Assembly (NCBI GenBank): GCA_013042605.1
Contig: JABDPT010000131.1
Span: 1-49,811 of the forward strand
DNA length: 49,811 bases
Reading direction: 5' to 3'
Source of the DNA: Paracoccaceae bacterium
Lineage (GTDB): Bacteria > Pseudomonadota > Alphaproteobacteria > Rhodobacterales > Rhodobacteraceae
The notes under the pieces are model-generated. The model was not told where the DNA came from. It did no database searches and was given only the letters and a program-made list of their open reading frames with translations. Position numbers and translations under genes: made by a program. Shown here piece after piece: positions 1 through 9,150 of this stretch (position 1 is the first letter of the stretch; each line of letters opens with the position of its first letter).

Positions 1-328
1 GGCTTGAGACCAATTCGACATAGGCGTTGAGATAGGTCGTGTTGCGCACCGCCTCGTAAAACGGCACGGCAAGCATCAGCGGCAACACCGTGAAGGTTGC
101 CAGAAGCGCGATCAGGTGGCTGCGCCCCTGCCGCCGGATGCGGTAGCCCGAGGTCGCGATGGCGATCAGGACAAAGAGGATCAGGAACAGGATCGAGAAA
201 TAGAAGAACGCCCGCGCAACGTGATGGTCGTCGATCACCACCGCATGAACCGCCGGAAGCATCATCGACGCCGCCCCGATCCCCATCACCAGAACGATCA
301 GCGGCAGGGCAAGAAGCCGGTCGATCAT
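1..328 (-). CDS. trkH: TrkH-family potassium uptake membrane subunit, N-terminal part (cut by window edge)
   Basis: The minus-strand frame opens with an ATG at 328-326 that shares one base with the trkA stop (TGATG), so translation is probably coupled. The visible 109 residues begin MIDRLLALPLIVLVMGIG and hold two hydrophobic segments. A TrkH-like stretch follows (LLATFTVLPLMLAVPFYEAV), corresponding to the start of the first pore region. TrkH is the ion-conducting inner-membrane subunit of the Trk K+ uptake system, gated by the NAD-binding TrkA encoded just upstream. The gene continues past position 1, so the rest of the pore cannot be assessed. The call rests on this short N-terminus plus the conserved ntrYX-trkAH gene order of alphaproteobacteria. 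Confidence 0.8.
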   Translation of the reverse strand, partial: MIDRLLALPLIVLVMGIGAASMMLPAVHAVVIDDHHVARAFFYFSILFLILFVLIAIATSGYRIRRQGRSHLIALLATFTVLPLMLAVPFYEAVRNTTYLNAYVELVSS

Positions 329-1704
329 CAGAAATAGTCGATCGACACCTGAAACAGGCGCTCGACCTCTGGCACGTCCGCCGCCATGGCGAAAAGCGTG
401 ATGATGTCGCCTTCGTCGATCCGTGTGCCGCCCACCGGGCGAATGACCTCGCCCCCCTTCATCACGGCCCCGACAAGCACGCCCTCGGGAAAGTCGATGT
501 CGCGCACCATCCGCCCGGCAATGGGTGAGGTCGACAGAACCTGGGCTTCGATCACCTCGGCCTCGGCGTCACCGATGGAATAAACACCGCGCACCCGGCC
601 ATGCCGGATATGGCGCAGGATCGAGGATACGGTGGTGGCGCGCGGGTTGATATAGGCGTCGATCTTCAGCGGGCCCATCAGCGGGATCAGCGTCGGATCG
701 TTGATCAGACATATCGTGAAGGGACAGCCCGCCGATTTGGCACGCACCGCCGCCAGAAGGTTCGTCTTGTCGTCATCGGTAACCGCCAGAACGGCATGGG
801 CGCGATCCACCCCGGCCTCGTTCAAAAGCTCGATCGACAGACCGTCCCCGTGCAGAACAATCGTCCGCTCAAGCGCATCGGCGGCCATTTCGGCGCAGGC
901 CCGGTTTCGTTCGATCACCTTGGCGCGAATGCGCTCGGGCCGCGCCTCAAGCGCGCGCGCAACCGCCAACCCGACATTGCCGCCGCCGATGATCACAACG
1001 CGGTCTTGTTTCTGAACCGTCTTGCCGAAGATCTCGACCGTGCGGTTCACATCCTCGGTATGCACGAAGACATAGATCTGGTCTTGCGCGAAAAGCTGGT
1101 CTTTCGGCTCCGGCGCAAAAAGTCGCTCGCCCCGGCGCACGCCCACGACAATGGCCCGAAGCGTCGAAAAAAGGTCGGTCAGCTGGCGCAGTGGCGTGTC
1201 GAGAACCGGGCAATCGTCGTCAAGCTGAAGGCCCAGAAGCTGCACATGCCCGTCAAGAAAGCTTTGCGTGTCGAAGGCCGCCGGTGCCGCCAGACGCCGC
1301 AAGGCCGCTTCGGCGACCTCGCGTTCAGGCGAAATCACCACATCGATGGGCATGTGATCGCGGCGGTAAAGGTCGGAATAGATCGCCGTGAGATAGGATT
1401 GCGACCGCAAGCGAGCGATCTTGCGCGGCACGCCGAAGACGGAATGCGCCACCTGACAGGTGACCATATTCACCTCGTCCGAATGGGTGGCGGCGATCAT
1501 CATATCGGCATCGCGCGCGCCCGCCCGTTCGAGAATGTCGGGATAGCTCGCGTGCCCCGCGATCCCCTGAACGTCCAGCGTATCGGTGGCCCGGCGCACA
1601 AGATCGGGATTGTTGTCAACGACGGTAACGTCGTTGTTTTCACCGGAAAGATGCCGGGCGATCTGCCACCCCACCTGACCCGCGCCGCAGATGATCACCT
1701 TCAT
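328..1704 (-). CDS. trkA: Trk system potassium transporter regulatory subunit TrkA
   Basis: A 458-residue cytosolic protein with the usual duplicated TrkA layout. The first Rossmann RCK-N domain has GAGQVG at residues 7-12, the second has GGGNVG at about 240-245, and each is followed by a TrkA-C domain. TrkA binds NAD(H)/ATP and gates the TrkH channel. Full length for the family, with an ATG start. It lies 58 bases downstream of ntrX on the same strand and its stop overlaps the trkH start, so it is probably the penultimate gene of the ntr operon. The Ntr-Trk linkage is common in alphaproteobacteria and suggests joint control of nitrogen and K+/osmotic balance, which is an inference from context. 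Confidence 0.95.
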   Translation of the reverse strand: MKVIICGAGQVGWQIARHLSGENNDVTVVDNNPDLVRRATDTLDVQGIAGHASYPDILERAGARDADMMIAATHSDEVNMVTCQVAHSVFGVPRKIARLRSQSYLTAIYSDLYRRDHMPIDVVISPEREVAEAALRRLAAPAAFDTQSFLDGHVQLLGLQLDDDCPVLDTPLRQLTDLFSTLRAIVVGVRRGERLFAPEPKDQLFAQDQIYVFVHTEDVNRTVEIFGKTVQKQDRVVIIGGGNVGLAVARALEARPERIRAKVIERNRACAEMAADALERTIVLHGDGLSIELLNEAGVDRAHAVLAVTDDDKTNLLAAVRAKSAGCPFTICLINDPTLIPLMGPLKIDAYINPRATTVSSILRHIRHGRVRGVYSIGDAEAEVIEAQVLSTSPIAGRMVRDIDFPEGVLVGAVMKGGEVIRPVGGTRIDEGDIITLFAMAADVPEVERLFQVSIDYF

Positions 1705-1762
1705 GGGTTCACCCTGAATGCTCGTTGGCCAGAGGCATGGCAGATGCCCGCCGGGGCGTCAA

Positions 1763-3166
1763 TCAGGCGTCTTCCCCATCGACATGAGCCACGCGCGCGC
1801 CGGCCTTGGTCGAGGTCACGACATTCAGGCTTTTCAACTTGCGATGCAGGGCCGAACGCTCCATGCCGACAAAGGTCGCCGTGCGGCTGATATTGCCGCC
1901 AAAGCGGTTGATCTGGATCAGCAGGTACTCCCGCTCGAAAAGCTCGCGGGCCTCGCGCAGGGGCAGCGTGGCAAGCCCGGCGGACAGGACCACCCGGCTG
2001 TCCTCCACGACCCGTGGCTCTGGCTGCGGGAGTTCTTCTGCCGTGATCTCTCCCTTATCGGGGCCAAGGATCAGCACTCGCTCGATCACGTTGCGCAACT
2101 GGCGGACGTTTCCGGGCCATGGCATCGTCTGAAGCAGTGCGGCCGCCTCTTCGCTCAACTCGCGCTGGCTCAGCCCCTGTTCCCGGTTCAGAACATCGAC
2201 AAAGAAGGTCGCAAGCTCTGGAATATCCTCGCGGCGTTCTTCCAGTGACGGCACTGAAATCGGCACGACATTGAGACGGTGATACAGCTCTTGTCGGAAG
2301 CGGCCGCTGTCAACTTCGGCCTGCAAGTCCCTGTTGGAACTTGACATTACCCGAATATCGACACGAACGGTTGAGGTGCCGCCGACGCGGGTGAACTGCT
2401 GGTCGGTCAACACGCGCAGGATCTTCGACTGGGTACCGATCGGCATGTCCGCGACTTCGTCGAAATAGATGAAACCGCCATGCGCCTGTTCCAGAAGGCC
2501 CGGTTCGATCCCGCGTTCGGCGGATTCTCGGCCGAACAAGACCTCTTCCATCCGCTCGGGTTCGATCGAGGCGGAACTGACCGTCACAAACGGCGCGCCC
2601 GAACGTGGCGAATGGGCGTGCACATAGCGCGCGGCGGTTTCCTTGCCCACACCAGCCGGGCCGGTCAGCATGACCCGCCCGTTCGACGCCGTGACCTTAT
2701 CCAGCTGCGACTTCAGCGCCTTGAACGCCGCACTGCTACCGACCATTTCGGCGGCGCGCGAATCCTGCCGGCGCAGCGACATGTTTTCACGCCGGAGACG
2801 CGAGGTTTCCATGGCACGGCCGATCACCACCATCAACTGGTCGATGTTGAAGGGCTTCTCGATAAAGTCGTAGGCGCCCTGCTTGATCGCGGCGACGGCA
2901 ATCTCAATGTTTCCATGTCCGGATATAATCACCACCGGAATGTCGGGATTGTCGCGCTTTACGGCCTTCAGAATATCGATCCCGTCCATACGGCTGTCCT
3001 TGAGCCAGATGTCCAGGATGATCAGCCCGGGCGGATCGGAATTGATCTCGTTCATGCACTGTTCGGAGTTCGCCGCAAGGCGGGCGGTATAGCCCTCGTC
3101 GCGCAGAATGTCTCCGATCAGTTCGCGAATATCACGCTCGTCGTCCACAATAAGAATATCAGTCAT
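1763..3166 (-). CDS. ntrX: Nitrogen regulation response regulator NtrX
   Basis: A 467-residue NtrC-family regulator. The receiver domain comes first (acidic pair D8-D9, phosphoacceptor Asp52 in LIILDIW, Lys104 in FIEKPF), then an AAA+ domain (Walker A GPAGVGKE near 169-176, Walker B-like FIYFDEVAD) and a C-terminal Fis-type helix-turn-helix. The loop that in classical sigma-54 activators carries GAFTGA is absent; that stretch reads roughly ESAERGIEPG, which is usual for alphaproteobacterial NtrX. It pairs with the sensor kinase NtrY encoded 30 bases upstream. In related bacteria NtrYX affects nitrogen metabolism, redox response and envelope functions. Full length, ATG start, and the family assignment is secure. 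Confidence 0.95.
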   Translation of the reverse strand: MTDILIVDDERDIRELIGDILRDEGYTARLAANSEQCMNEINSDPPGLIILDIWLKDSRMDGIDILKAVKRDNPDIPVVIISGHGNIEIAVAAIKQGAYDFIEKPFNIDQLMVVIGRAMETSRLRRENMSLRRQDSRAAEMVGSSAAFKALKSQLDKVTASNGRVMLTGPAGVGKETAARYVHAHSPRSGAPFVTVSSASIEPERMEEVLFGRESAERGIEPGLLEQAHGGFIYFDEVADMPIGTQSKILRVLTDQQFTRVGGTSTVRVDIRVMSSSNRDLQAEVDSGRFRQELYHRLNVVPISVPSLEERREDIPELATFFVDVLNREQGLSQRELSEEAAALLQTMPWPGNVRQLRNVIERVLILGPDKGEITAEELPQPEPRVVEDSRVVLSAGLATLPLREARELFEREYLLIQINRFGGNISRTATFVGMERSALHRKLKSLNVVTSTKAGARVAHVDGEDA

Positions 3167-3196
3167 GATTATACCCTCTTGCCTGTCTGGGGTTTG

Positions 3197-5518
3197 TCAT
3201 TGCCCTTGCTCCTCTTCGTTGGTCAGTGGCAGCCGGACCTCTGCCAGCGCACCGCGCTGGCCACTCTCGTCCAGCGGCTCGCCATCGGTCAGCCGCAGCG
3301 TGCCACCATGCTCTTCTATAATTTTCTTGACGATGGGCAGGCCAAGGCCGGTGCCCTTCTCGCGGGTCGTTACGTATGGCTCAAAAAGCTTGGCGCGGTC
3401 CTCGGGAAGGCCGACGCCATTGTCGGCGATCCGGATCGTGACATCGGATTCGTCGATCTCAAGCGACACAGCAACCCGGGCGATGTGACCCACGGGCGCA
3501 CCGTTTTCTCGCAATGTTTCAATAGCTTCACAACCGTTCTTGATCAGGTTCGTCAGCGCCTGACCGATCATGGTGCCGTCGACTTCGGCGCTGACGGGGT
3601 CGTCAGGCAGGTCAGCCGTTACCAAGATGTCGTCATAAGCCGTGTCCTGAAGAACCGTCGCATCGCGCACCAGTGCCACAAGGTCGACGACCCGGCGTTC
3701 GGGCTCGGGCATGCGGGCGAACTTCGAAAACTCATCGACGATCCGGCGAAGGTCGCCGGTCTGGCGGATGATCACATCCGTGTATTGCTCAAGGGCCTGC
3801 GCCTCGTCCCCCGCCATCGGGCCGAACTTGCGGCGGATGCGTTCGGCGGACAGCTGGATCGGGGTCAGCGGGTTCTTGATCTCATGCGCGATGCGGCGGG
3901 CCACGTCGCCCCAGGCCGCCATCCGCTGGGCCGACACGAGGTCTGTCACATCGTCAAAGGCGATAACGTAACCTTCAAGCCCGCCATCGTCGCCGCGCCG
4001 GGTGGCGATGCGCACAAGCAGGTTTTCCACGCGCCCGCTTCGGATCAGCCTGATTTCCTCCTGCGCCACCTCGCCCCGAACCGACTGAAGCCTTTCGAAG
4101 AGAGCGCCGAACTCCGGCACGGCAACCGTCAGCGCGACAGGGCTGCCATCTTCGACATCGACCTGCAAAAGACGTTCGGCCGACCGGTTTGCGAACGTCA
4201 GCAGGCCCTTGTCATCCAGCCCGATCACCCCCGCAGTCACCGATGAAAGCACAGAATCGAAAAGTCGCCGACGCCGGTCGATCTTGCTGTTGGTATCGAG
4301 AAGTGTGTCGCGCTGGCCCTTCAGCTGTCGCGTCATCTGGTTGAAGATGCGCCCGAGCATGGCAATCTCGTCGTCGCCGGTTTCTTCGATGACCTGAATG
4401 TCGAGATCCCCGGCCCCGACGCGCTGTGCCGCACCCGCAAGCCGGCCCACGGGCCGCGACAGACGTTCGGCAAACCACATGCCCAGCCAGATCGACGCAA
4501 GGATCAGGATCACGGCGAACCCGAGGTAGAGAAGCCCGAACTCGAACACCAGCCGGCCGCGTTCGCTTTCCAACTGATTGTAAAGACGGGCGGTTTCCTC
4601 GGCATCGTCGAGAAGCGCAAGGATATCCCCGTCGACCTCGCGGCTGACATATAGGTATCGGTCGGAATACCGATCCAGCGCGGTGATCGCCCGGTATTCG
4701 TTATGCGACAGATCCTCGATCAGCATGGTTTCGCCGTTCTGGGCCTCGATGATCAGGTCCTCGGACGGCTTTTCGAAATCAAACAGATACGACCGTTCGC
4801 CGCGCGCCCGGATCTCTCCGGATCCGTCGATGACATAGGCTTCGCGCAGGCCGCGTTGCACCAGCCCCTGTCCTTGGGTCAGCAACTGGCGCAATTCGCC
4901 ATCGGTGACAAAGAAATCTGCCTCGCGGGCCGCTTCGAGAAAACCGGCAAGCGCTTCGGTATCGGCGATCAAATCGCGCCGCTGTGTGTCCTGATAGGCC
5001 TCTGCCGCCGCGATCGAGGCGCCCACAACCTGCCGCACCCGGTCGGAAAACCAACCCTCAAGCCCGACATTGACGGTCAGACCGGCAAAGACAGCAACCG
5101 TCACGGTCGGGATCAGCGCGATCAGCGCGAAAACCCCGGTAAGACGCAGGTGCAGCCGCGATCCGGCGGACCGGGCCCGGCGGGCGGCGATCATCCGAGC
5201 GATTGTGCCAAAGACAAGCGTGGCGACGACCAGCACATAGACAAGGTCGGCCAACAGAACGAGGCGCAGCGACAGCGCCGACGCGCCCTGATCGAGCGGT
5301 CCGAGAACAAGGAAGGTTGCGAGGGCCAGAATAGGCCCGAGGATCACCAGCCCAAGCGTGGCGACATTCTGGAACCGGCGCATTTTGCGCAGACGCAGGA
5401 AGCGTTCGAATGTTGCCTTGCGCGCAGCACCGGCCACTGGGCTACCCCACCTGATGTGCCGCACGAGGCGGCTACCGCCAAATCTGGCTACCGTTTTCCG
5501 CCATCGGCGGATCGGCAA
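3197..5518 (-). CDS. ntrY: Nitrogen regulation sensor histidine kinase NtrY
   Basis: A 773-residue inner-membrane kinase. Membrane segments lie near 53-73, 84-106 and 126-150, followed by a roughly 175-residue extracytoplasmic sensor region, a fourth segment near 327-349, HAMP at about 350-403, PAS at about 415-525, HisKA with His545 in RRIAHEIKNP, and a GHKL ATPase domain (NLIKNGCEAIE, DNGVGLPED, KGTGLGLPIV). It phosphorylates NtrX. The called start is a TTG 16 bases after the ntrC stop with AGGAG close by; the spacing is short, so the exact start is less certain than the gene. It sits between ntrC and ntrX in one operon. Confidence 0.94.
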   Translation of the reverse strand: MPIRRWRKTVARFGGSRLVRHIRWGSPVAGAARKATFERFLRLRKMRRFQNVATLGLVILGPILALATFLVLGPLDQGASALSLRLVLLADLVYVLVVATLVFGTIARMIAARRARSAGSRLHLRLTGVFALIALIPTVTVAVFAGLTVNVGLEGWFSDRVRQVVGASIAAAEAYQDTQRRDLIADTEALAGFLEAAREADFFVTDGELRQLLTQGQGLVQRGLREAYVIDGSGEIRARGERSYLFDFEKPSEDLIIEAQNGETMLIEDLSHNEYRAITALDRYSDRYLYVSREVDGDILALLDDAEETARLYNQLESERGRLVFEFGLLYLGFAVILILASIWLGMWFAERLSRPVGRLAGAAQRVGAGDLDIQVIEETGDDEIAMLGRIFNQMTRQLKGQRDTLLDTNSKIDRRRRLFDSVLSSVTAGVIGLDDKGLLTFANRSAERLLQVDVEDGSPVALTVAVPEFGALFERLQSVRGEVAQEEIRLIRSGRVENLLVRIATRRGDDGGLEGYVIAFDDVTDLVSAQRMAAWGDVARRIAHEIKNPLTPIQLSAERIRRKFGPMAGDEAQALEQYTDVIIRQTGDLRRIVDEFSKFARMPEPERRVVDLVALVRDATVLQDTAYDDILVTADLPDDPVSAEVDGTMIGQALTNLIKNGCEAIETLRENGAPVGHIARVAVSLEIDESDVTIRIADNGVGLPEDRAKLFEPYVTTREKGTGLGLPIVKKIIEEHGGTLRLTDGEPLDESGQRGALAEVRLPLTNEEEQGQ

Positions 5519-5534
5519 CTCTCCTGTTGCGGTT

Positions 5535-6905
5535 TTACATCAACTTGCGGCGGCGTGTCACGCGAATATCGAGGTCGGTGATCTTCTTGCGCAGGGTATT
5601 TCGGTTGATCCCGAGCAAATCGGCGCATTTCGCCTGATTTCCGCCCGTCGCATCAAGCGCGATCTCGATCAACGGGGTCTCAACCTCGCGCAGGATTCGC
5701 TGATAAAGCCCCGGCGGCGGCAGCACCCCGCCATGCAGATCGAAGTACCGGCGCAGGTGCTTGCCGACCGACACGGCGAGCTTTTCGCCATCGCCGCCGC
5801 CCTTCAGCGGTTCCATCGCCGGTTGGTTGCCAAGTACGAACTCGACCTCTCCGCGCGTGATCTCTTCCTCTGCCCCGGTCACCACCAACCGCCGGATCGT
5901 GTTTTCAAGCTGCCGCACATTGCCCGGCCAGCTATAGGCGCGCACGAGATCGATGGCGCCGTCATCGAACGACCGCTTGGGAAGACCGTCGCGTTCCGCC
6001 CGGGCCAGAAAATGCTCGGCCAGAAGCGGGATGTCGTCGACACGCTCGCGCAGCGACGGCACCGCGATGGACACGCCGCCCAGCCGGTAGAACAGGTCTT
6101 GCCGAAACCGCCCGTCTTCCATCTTGACCGACAGGTCCGCCTGACTGGTCGCCATGATCCGCGGCGCGTTGTCGGTAAGGCTGTCGAGCATCCGCACGAT
6201 GCGCGCCTGCGCGTCATCGTCCAGATCCCCCACCTCATCGAACAGGATCGATCCACCCTTGGCCCGGCTGAGGATCGTCGCGGGCCCTTCCATCGTGGCC
6301 AGATCGGCCGCGCCCACCACGACGAATGGCAGGGTGCGCCGGTCCGATAAATCATGAATGGCGCGCGCGATCAGCGATTTCCCCGTGCCGCTTTCGCCGG
6401 TGATCAGCACCGCCAGATCGGTGTTCATCACCCGCGCGACCAACCGGTAAAGCGCCTGCATCGTGGGCGTTCGGCCGACCAGCGGAAGGTCGTCGGGCGG
6501 TGCACCGGTGGATGCCTTGGGTTGCGTCGTGTTCAGCCGCCGCTTGACCTCAAGCGCGCGGGCCGCGCGTTTCATCAGATCCGGCAGGTCGAAGGGTTTG
6601 GGCAGGTAATCGAACGCATCCGCCTCGGCGGCCTGAATGGCCGTCATGATCGTGTTTTGCGCCGAGATCACGATCACCGGCAGCCCCGGACGCTCTTCCG
6701 CGATCTTGGGAAGCTGATCAAGGCCATTGCCATCGGGCATGACCACGTCCGAAATGACCAGATCGCCTTTGCCCTCTTCGACCCAGCGCATCAGTGTCAC
6801 GATGCTTGACGTGGCATGCACCTTGCAGCCCGCCCGCGTCAGCGCCTGTGTCAGAACGGTGCGAATGGTCCGGTCATCATCGGCAACAAGGACGGTTCCA
6901 TCCAT
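5535..6905 (-). CDS. ntrC: Nitrogen regulation response regulator NtrC, Rhodobacter type without GAFTGA loop
   Basis: A 456-residue protein: receiver domain (Asp53 in LVISDVVMP, Lys103 in LPKPF), AAA+ domain (Walker A GESGTGKS at 170-177, [13 protein letters not shown]) and a C-terminal Fis-like helix-turn-helix ([20 protein letters not shown]). Between Walker A and Walker B the protein runs straight through [15 protein letters not shown]. The segment that normally holds GAFTGA is missing and this part of the domain is shortened. R. capsulatus NtrC is known to lack this loop and to activate the sigma-70 holoenzyme, so the same mode is inferred here. The gene starts 2 bases after the ntrB stop; partner kinase NtrB. 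It controls nitrogen-limitation genes. Confidence 0.95.
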   Translation of the reverse strand: MDGTVLVADDDRTIRTVLTQALTRAGCKVHATSSIVTLMRWVEEGKGDLVISDVVMPDGNGLDQLPKIAEERPGLPVIVISAQNTIMTAIQAAEADAFDYLPKPFDLPDLMKRAARALEVKRRLNTTQPKASTGAPPDDLPLVGRTPTMQALYRLVARVMNTDLAVLITGESGTGKSLIARAIHDLSDRRTLPFVVVGAADLATMEGPATILSRAKGGSILFDEVGDLDDDAQARIVRMLDSLTDNAPRIMATSQADLSVKMEDGRFRQDLFYRLGGVSIAVPSLRERVDDIPLLAEHFLARAERDGLPKRSFDDGAIDLVRAYSWPGNVRQLENTIRRLVVTGAEEEITRGEVEFVLGNQPAMEPLKGGGDGEKLAVSVGKHLRRYFDLHGGVLPPPGLYQRILREVETPLIEIALDATGGNQAKCADLLGINRNTLRKKITDLDIRVTRRRKLM

Positions 6906-6907
6906 GG

Positions 6908-7984
6908 TCAGTCTCCACTCTCTTTTGGCGCGACAGGTAGGGATATGCGAAAAATCGTCCGCCCCGGCACGCTGTCGACGGAAATCCAGCCGTCATGATC
7001 CGAAATGATCTTCGAGACGAGCGCCAGGCCAAGCCCGGTGCCGTTTTCGCGGCCCGATACGAAGGGTTCGAACACCTCGCCCGCGATCTCGGGCGGCAGG
7101 CCCGGGCCGTCATCGATGATCTCGACCTGAAGGGGCAGTGTCGCGGTGCCGTCCTTGCGGCGCAGGCGCAGCGACATGTCATAAAAGGTGCGAATGCGGA
7201 TCGACCCGTTTTCACCGCCTGACGCCTCTGCCGCGTTCTTGAGCAGGTTCTGAAACACCTGAAGCATCTGGTCGCCATCGACGTAAGTCGGCGGAAGCGA
7301 CGGATCATAGGCTTCCTGAATGGTCATATGCGCGGCAAAACCGACGGCGGCGGTCTTGCGTGCACGCTCAAGCAGGTCATGCACGTTGATGGCCTGGCGT
7401 TCCGGCGGGCGCAGGTTGCCGAACTGTTCGACCTGTTCGAGCAGTGCCAGAATGCGCCGCGCCTCGGCCACGATGAGATCAGTCATTTCCTGGTCATCGC
7501 CGCTCAGGTTCATCGACAAGAGCTGTGCCGCGCCGGTGATACCCGCCAGGGGGTTCTTGATCTCATGCGCCAGCATCTCGGACATGCCGATGGCGGACTT
7601 TGCGGCGGTCTTGACCGAATGCGCCCGGCCCAAACGGTCGGCCAGTTGACGCGGTTCCATCAGGATAAGGACAAAGCCCGGCATCGCCAGCATCGGGGCG
7701 ATCTGCACATTGCAGCTGACCGGGCGCGCATTGCCCGACCCGACATCGACGTTGTTGATCGAAAGCGACGACTGATCGCCGCGGACCCGGCGGAACGCGT
7801 CGTCAAGCGGGGCGTCGATCATCAGCTTGTCGAAGACGGGTGCCCCGCGCAGGGACCGCACGGAGGTGTTGAGGAATAGCTCGGCGGCCGGGTTCACCTC
7901 GGATATCACGTCCCCGGGGTCGAGCAGGAAGGCCGGCACGGGCAGCGAGGCCCAGATGGCTTCTCCGAAAGATGCGGGTTTCAT
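6908..7984 (-). CDS. ntrB: Nitrogen regulation sensor histidine kinase NtrB
   Basis: A 358-residue soluble kinase/phosphatase: N-terminal PAS domain (about 10-115), HisKA with His140 in [20 protein letters not shown], and a GHKL ATPase domain ([35 protein letters not shown]). There are no membrane segments, as expected for a cytosolic NtrB that responds to PII rather than to an external signal. It controls phosphorylation of NtrC, encoded immediately downstream. Its ATG overlaps the dusB stop by four bases (7981-7984), the typical nifR3-ntrB coupling of Rhodobacter. Family length is normal and the active-site blocks are intact. Confidence 0.95.
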   Translation of the reverse strand: MKPASFGEAIWASLPVPAFLLDPGDVISEVNPAAELFLNTSVRSLRGAPVFDKLMIDAPLDDAFRRVRGDQSSLSINNVDVGSGNARPVSCNVQIAPMLAMPGFVLILMEPRQLADRLGRAHSVKTAAKSAIGMSEMLAHEIKNPLAGITGAAQLLSMNLSGDDQEMTDLIVAEARRILALLEQVEQFGNLRPPERQAINVHDLLERARKTAAVGFAAHMTIQEAYDPSLPPTYVDGDQMLQVFQNLLKNAAEASGGENGSIRIRTFYDMSLRLRRKDGTATLPLQVEIIDDGPGLPPEIAGEVFEPFVSGRENGTGLGLALVSKIISDHDGWISVDSVPGRTIFRISLPVAPKESGD

Positions 7985-8961
7985 GCGGCCACCGCCTGTC
8001 GGGACAGCGCGGGACGCAGAAGCGACAGAACCCGGGCGGGGTCAGCGGCGGTGAGAACCTCGCGCCGCAGGCCGGGCGGCGTTTCCGCCTGATCCATGTA
8101 CCAGCCAAGGTGTTTGCGAATGACGCGACCGCCTAGGGCCGCGCCGTAAAACGCCAGCGTGTCTTCGTAATGCTCGGCGACCATGTCCGCAAAATCGACG
8201 CCTCTCGGCACCACGGGCGCGGCACCTCCCGATAGACCGGCCCCGATCGCCGCCAACAGCCAAGGCCGCCCCTGAATGCCGCGTCCCACCATCACGCCAT
8301 CTGCGTGAGATGCCTCAAGTGCTGCACGCGCGGTCGCAAGATCGACGATATCGCCATTGGCGATCACGGGAATGTCCACGGACCGTTTCACGGCCCGAAT
8401 GGCCTGCCAATCGGCCCGGCCCTTATAGAACTGACAGCGCGTGCGCCCATGGATCGCAATCATCTGAATGCCCGCCGCCTCGGCCCGACGGGCCAGTTCC
8501 GGCGCCGTGATGATCTGATCATCCCAGCCAAGGCGCGTCTTCAGCGTGACCGGAACCCGCACCGCCTGCACCACCGCCTCGATCAGCCGAAGCGCATGGT
8601 CGAGGTCGCGCAACAAGGCCGAGCCTGACAGGCCGCCCACGACCTTTTTGGCCGGACAGCCCATGTTGATGTCGATGATCCGCGCACCATTGCCTTCGAC
8701 CATGCGCGCCGCTTCGGCCATCCAGTAAGGATCGCGCCCGGCAAGCTGAACAGCGGTGTTGGCGGACCCGAACCCAAGCTCCGCCCGCTCGCGCACCCCC
8801 GGCTTGGCCTGCACCATTTCCTGACTGGCCACCATCTCGCTCACGACAAGGCCCGCGCCAAAGCGCGACACCAGCCGACGGAACGGCAAATCGGTGATCC
8901 CGGCCATCGGCGCGAGCAAAACCGGCAGCTCCGTCGGAAAAAATGCCTTATCGTTAAACAA
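7981..8961 (-). CDS. dusB: tRNA-dihydrouridine synthase DusB (NifR3)
   Basis: A 326-residue FMN-dependent TIM-barrel enzyme that reduces specific uridines in the tRNA D-loop using NADPH. Visible marks are the N-terminal LLAPMAGITDLPFR, the catalytic-cysteine motif NMGCPAKK with Cys102, KTRLGWDD, AIHGRTRCQFYKG and IPVIANGDI. The called start is a TTG at 8961-8959 supported by AAGGA eight bases upstream on the coding strand. No ATG would keep the first flavin-binding strand intact. In rhodobacteria this gene heads the ntr operon and was first named nifR3. The divergent neighbour is ispDF, with a 186-base shared upstream region. Confidence 0.95.
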   Translation of the reverse strand: MFNDKAFFPTELPVLLAPMAGITDLPFRRLVSRFGAGLVVSEMVASQEMVQAKPGVRERAELGFGSANTAVQLAGRDPYWMAEAARMVEGNGARIIDINMGCPAKKVVGGLSGSALLRDLDHALRLIEAVVQAVRVPVTLKTRLGWDDQIITAPELARRAEAAGIQMIAIHGRTRCQFYKGRADWQAIRAVKRSVDIPVIANGDIVDLATARAALEASHADGVMVGRGIQGRPWLLAAIGAGLSGGAAPVVPRGVDFADMVAEHYEDTLAFYGAALGGRVIRKHLGWYMDQAETPPGLRREVLTAADPARVLSLLRPALSRQAVAA

Positions 8962-9136
8962 ATGCCCAATCCTTGTGCATGCGCCCTCGAGGTATATCCC
9001 TGCTTGCCAAAAGGCAAACCAGCGGCGGGCCCTGTCACGGGCTATGACACGTGTTGCCTAAAATTTAGGCGCTGACGCCCGATTACTGGTGGAGATTGTC
9101 ACCGGACAAATCAGACCATAGACAGAGCCAAAGAAC

Positions 9137-9150
9137 GAAAGGCCTGCACG
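9137..9150 (+). promoter_or_regulatory. Ribosome binding site and probable ACG start for ispDF
   Basis: GAAAGG at 9137-9142 is followed by five bases and then ACG at 9148-9150, in frame with ispDF. No ATG, GTG or TTG occurs in this frame between the upstream stop at 9073 and the first TTG at 9238, and that TTG lies beyond the essential CTP-binding motif. The ACG is one base from ATG and the spacing to the purine-rich run is ideal. The site may be a genuine rare start or a T-to-C change, natural or from sequencing. Confidence 0.5.

Noticed and set aside
601-1890. Long plus-strand open frame opposite trkA
   Set aside because: It is antisense to a clear TrkA and has Arg/His/Asp-rich composition typical of the reverse strand of GC-rich genes. 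There is no recognisable domain.
2480-4246. 588-codon plus-strand frame opposite ntrX/ntrY
   Set aside because: It spans the opposite strand of two well-defined regulators and the gap between them, with no family motifs.
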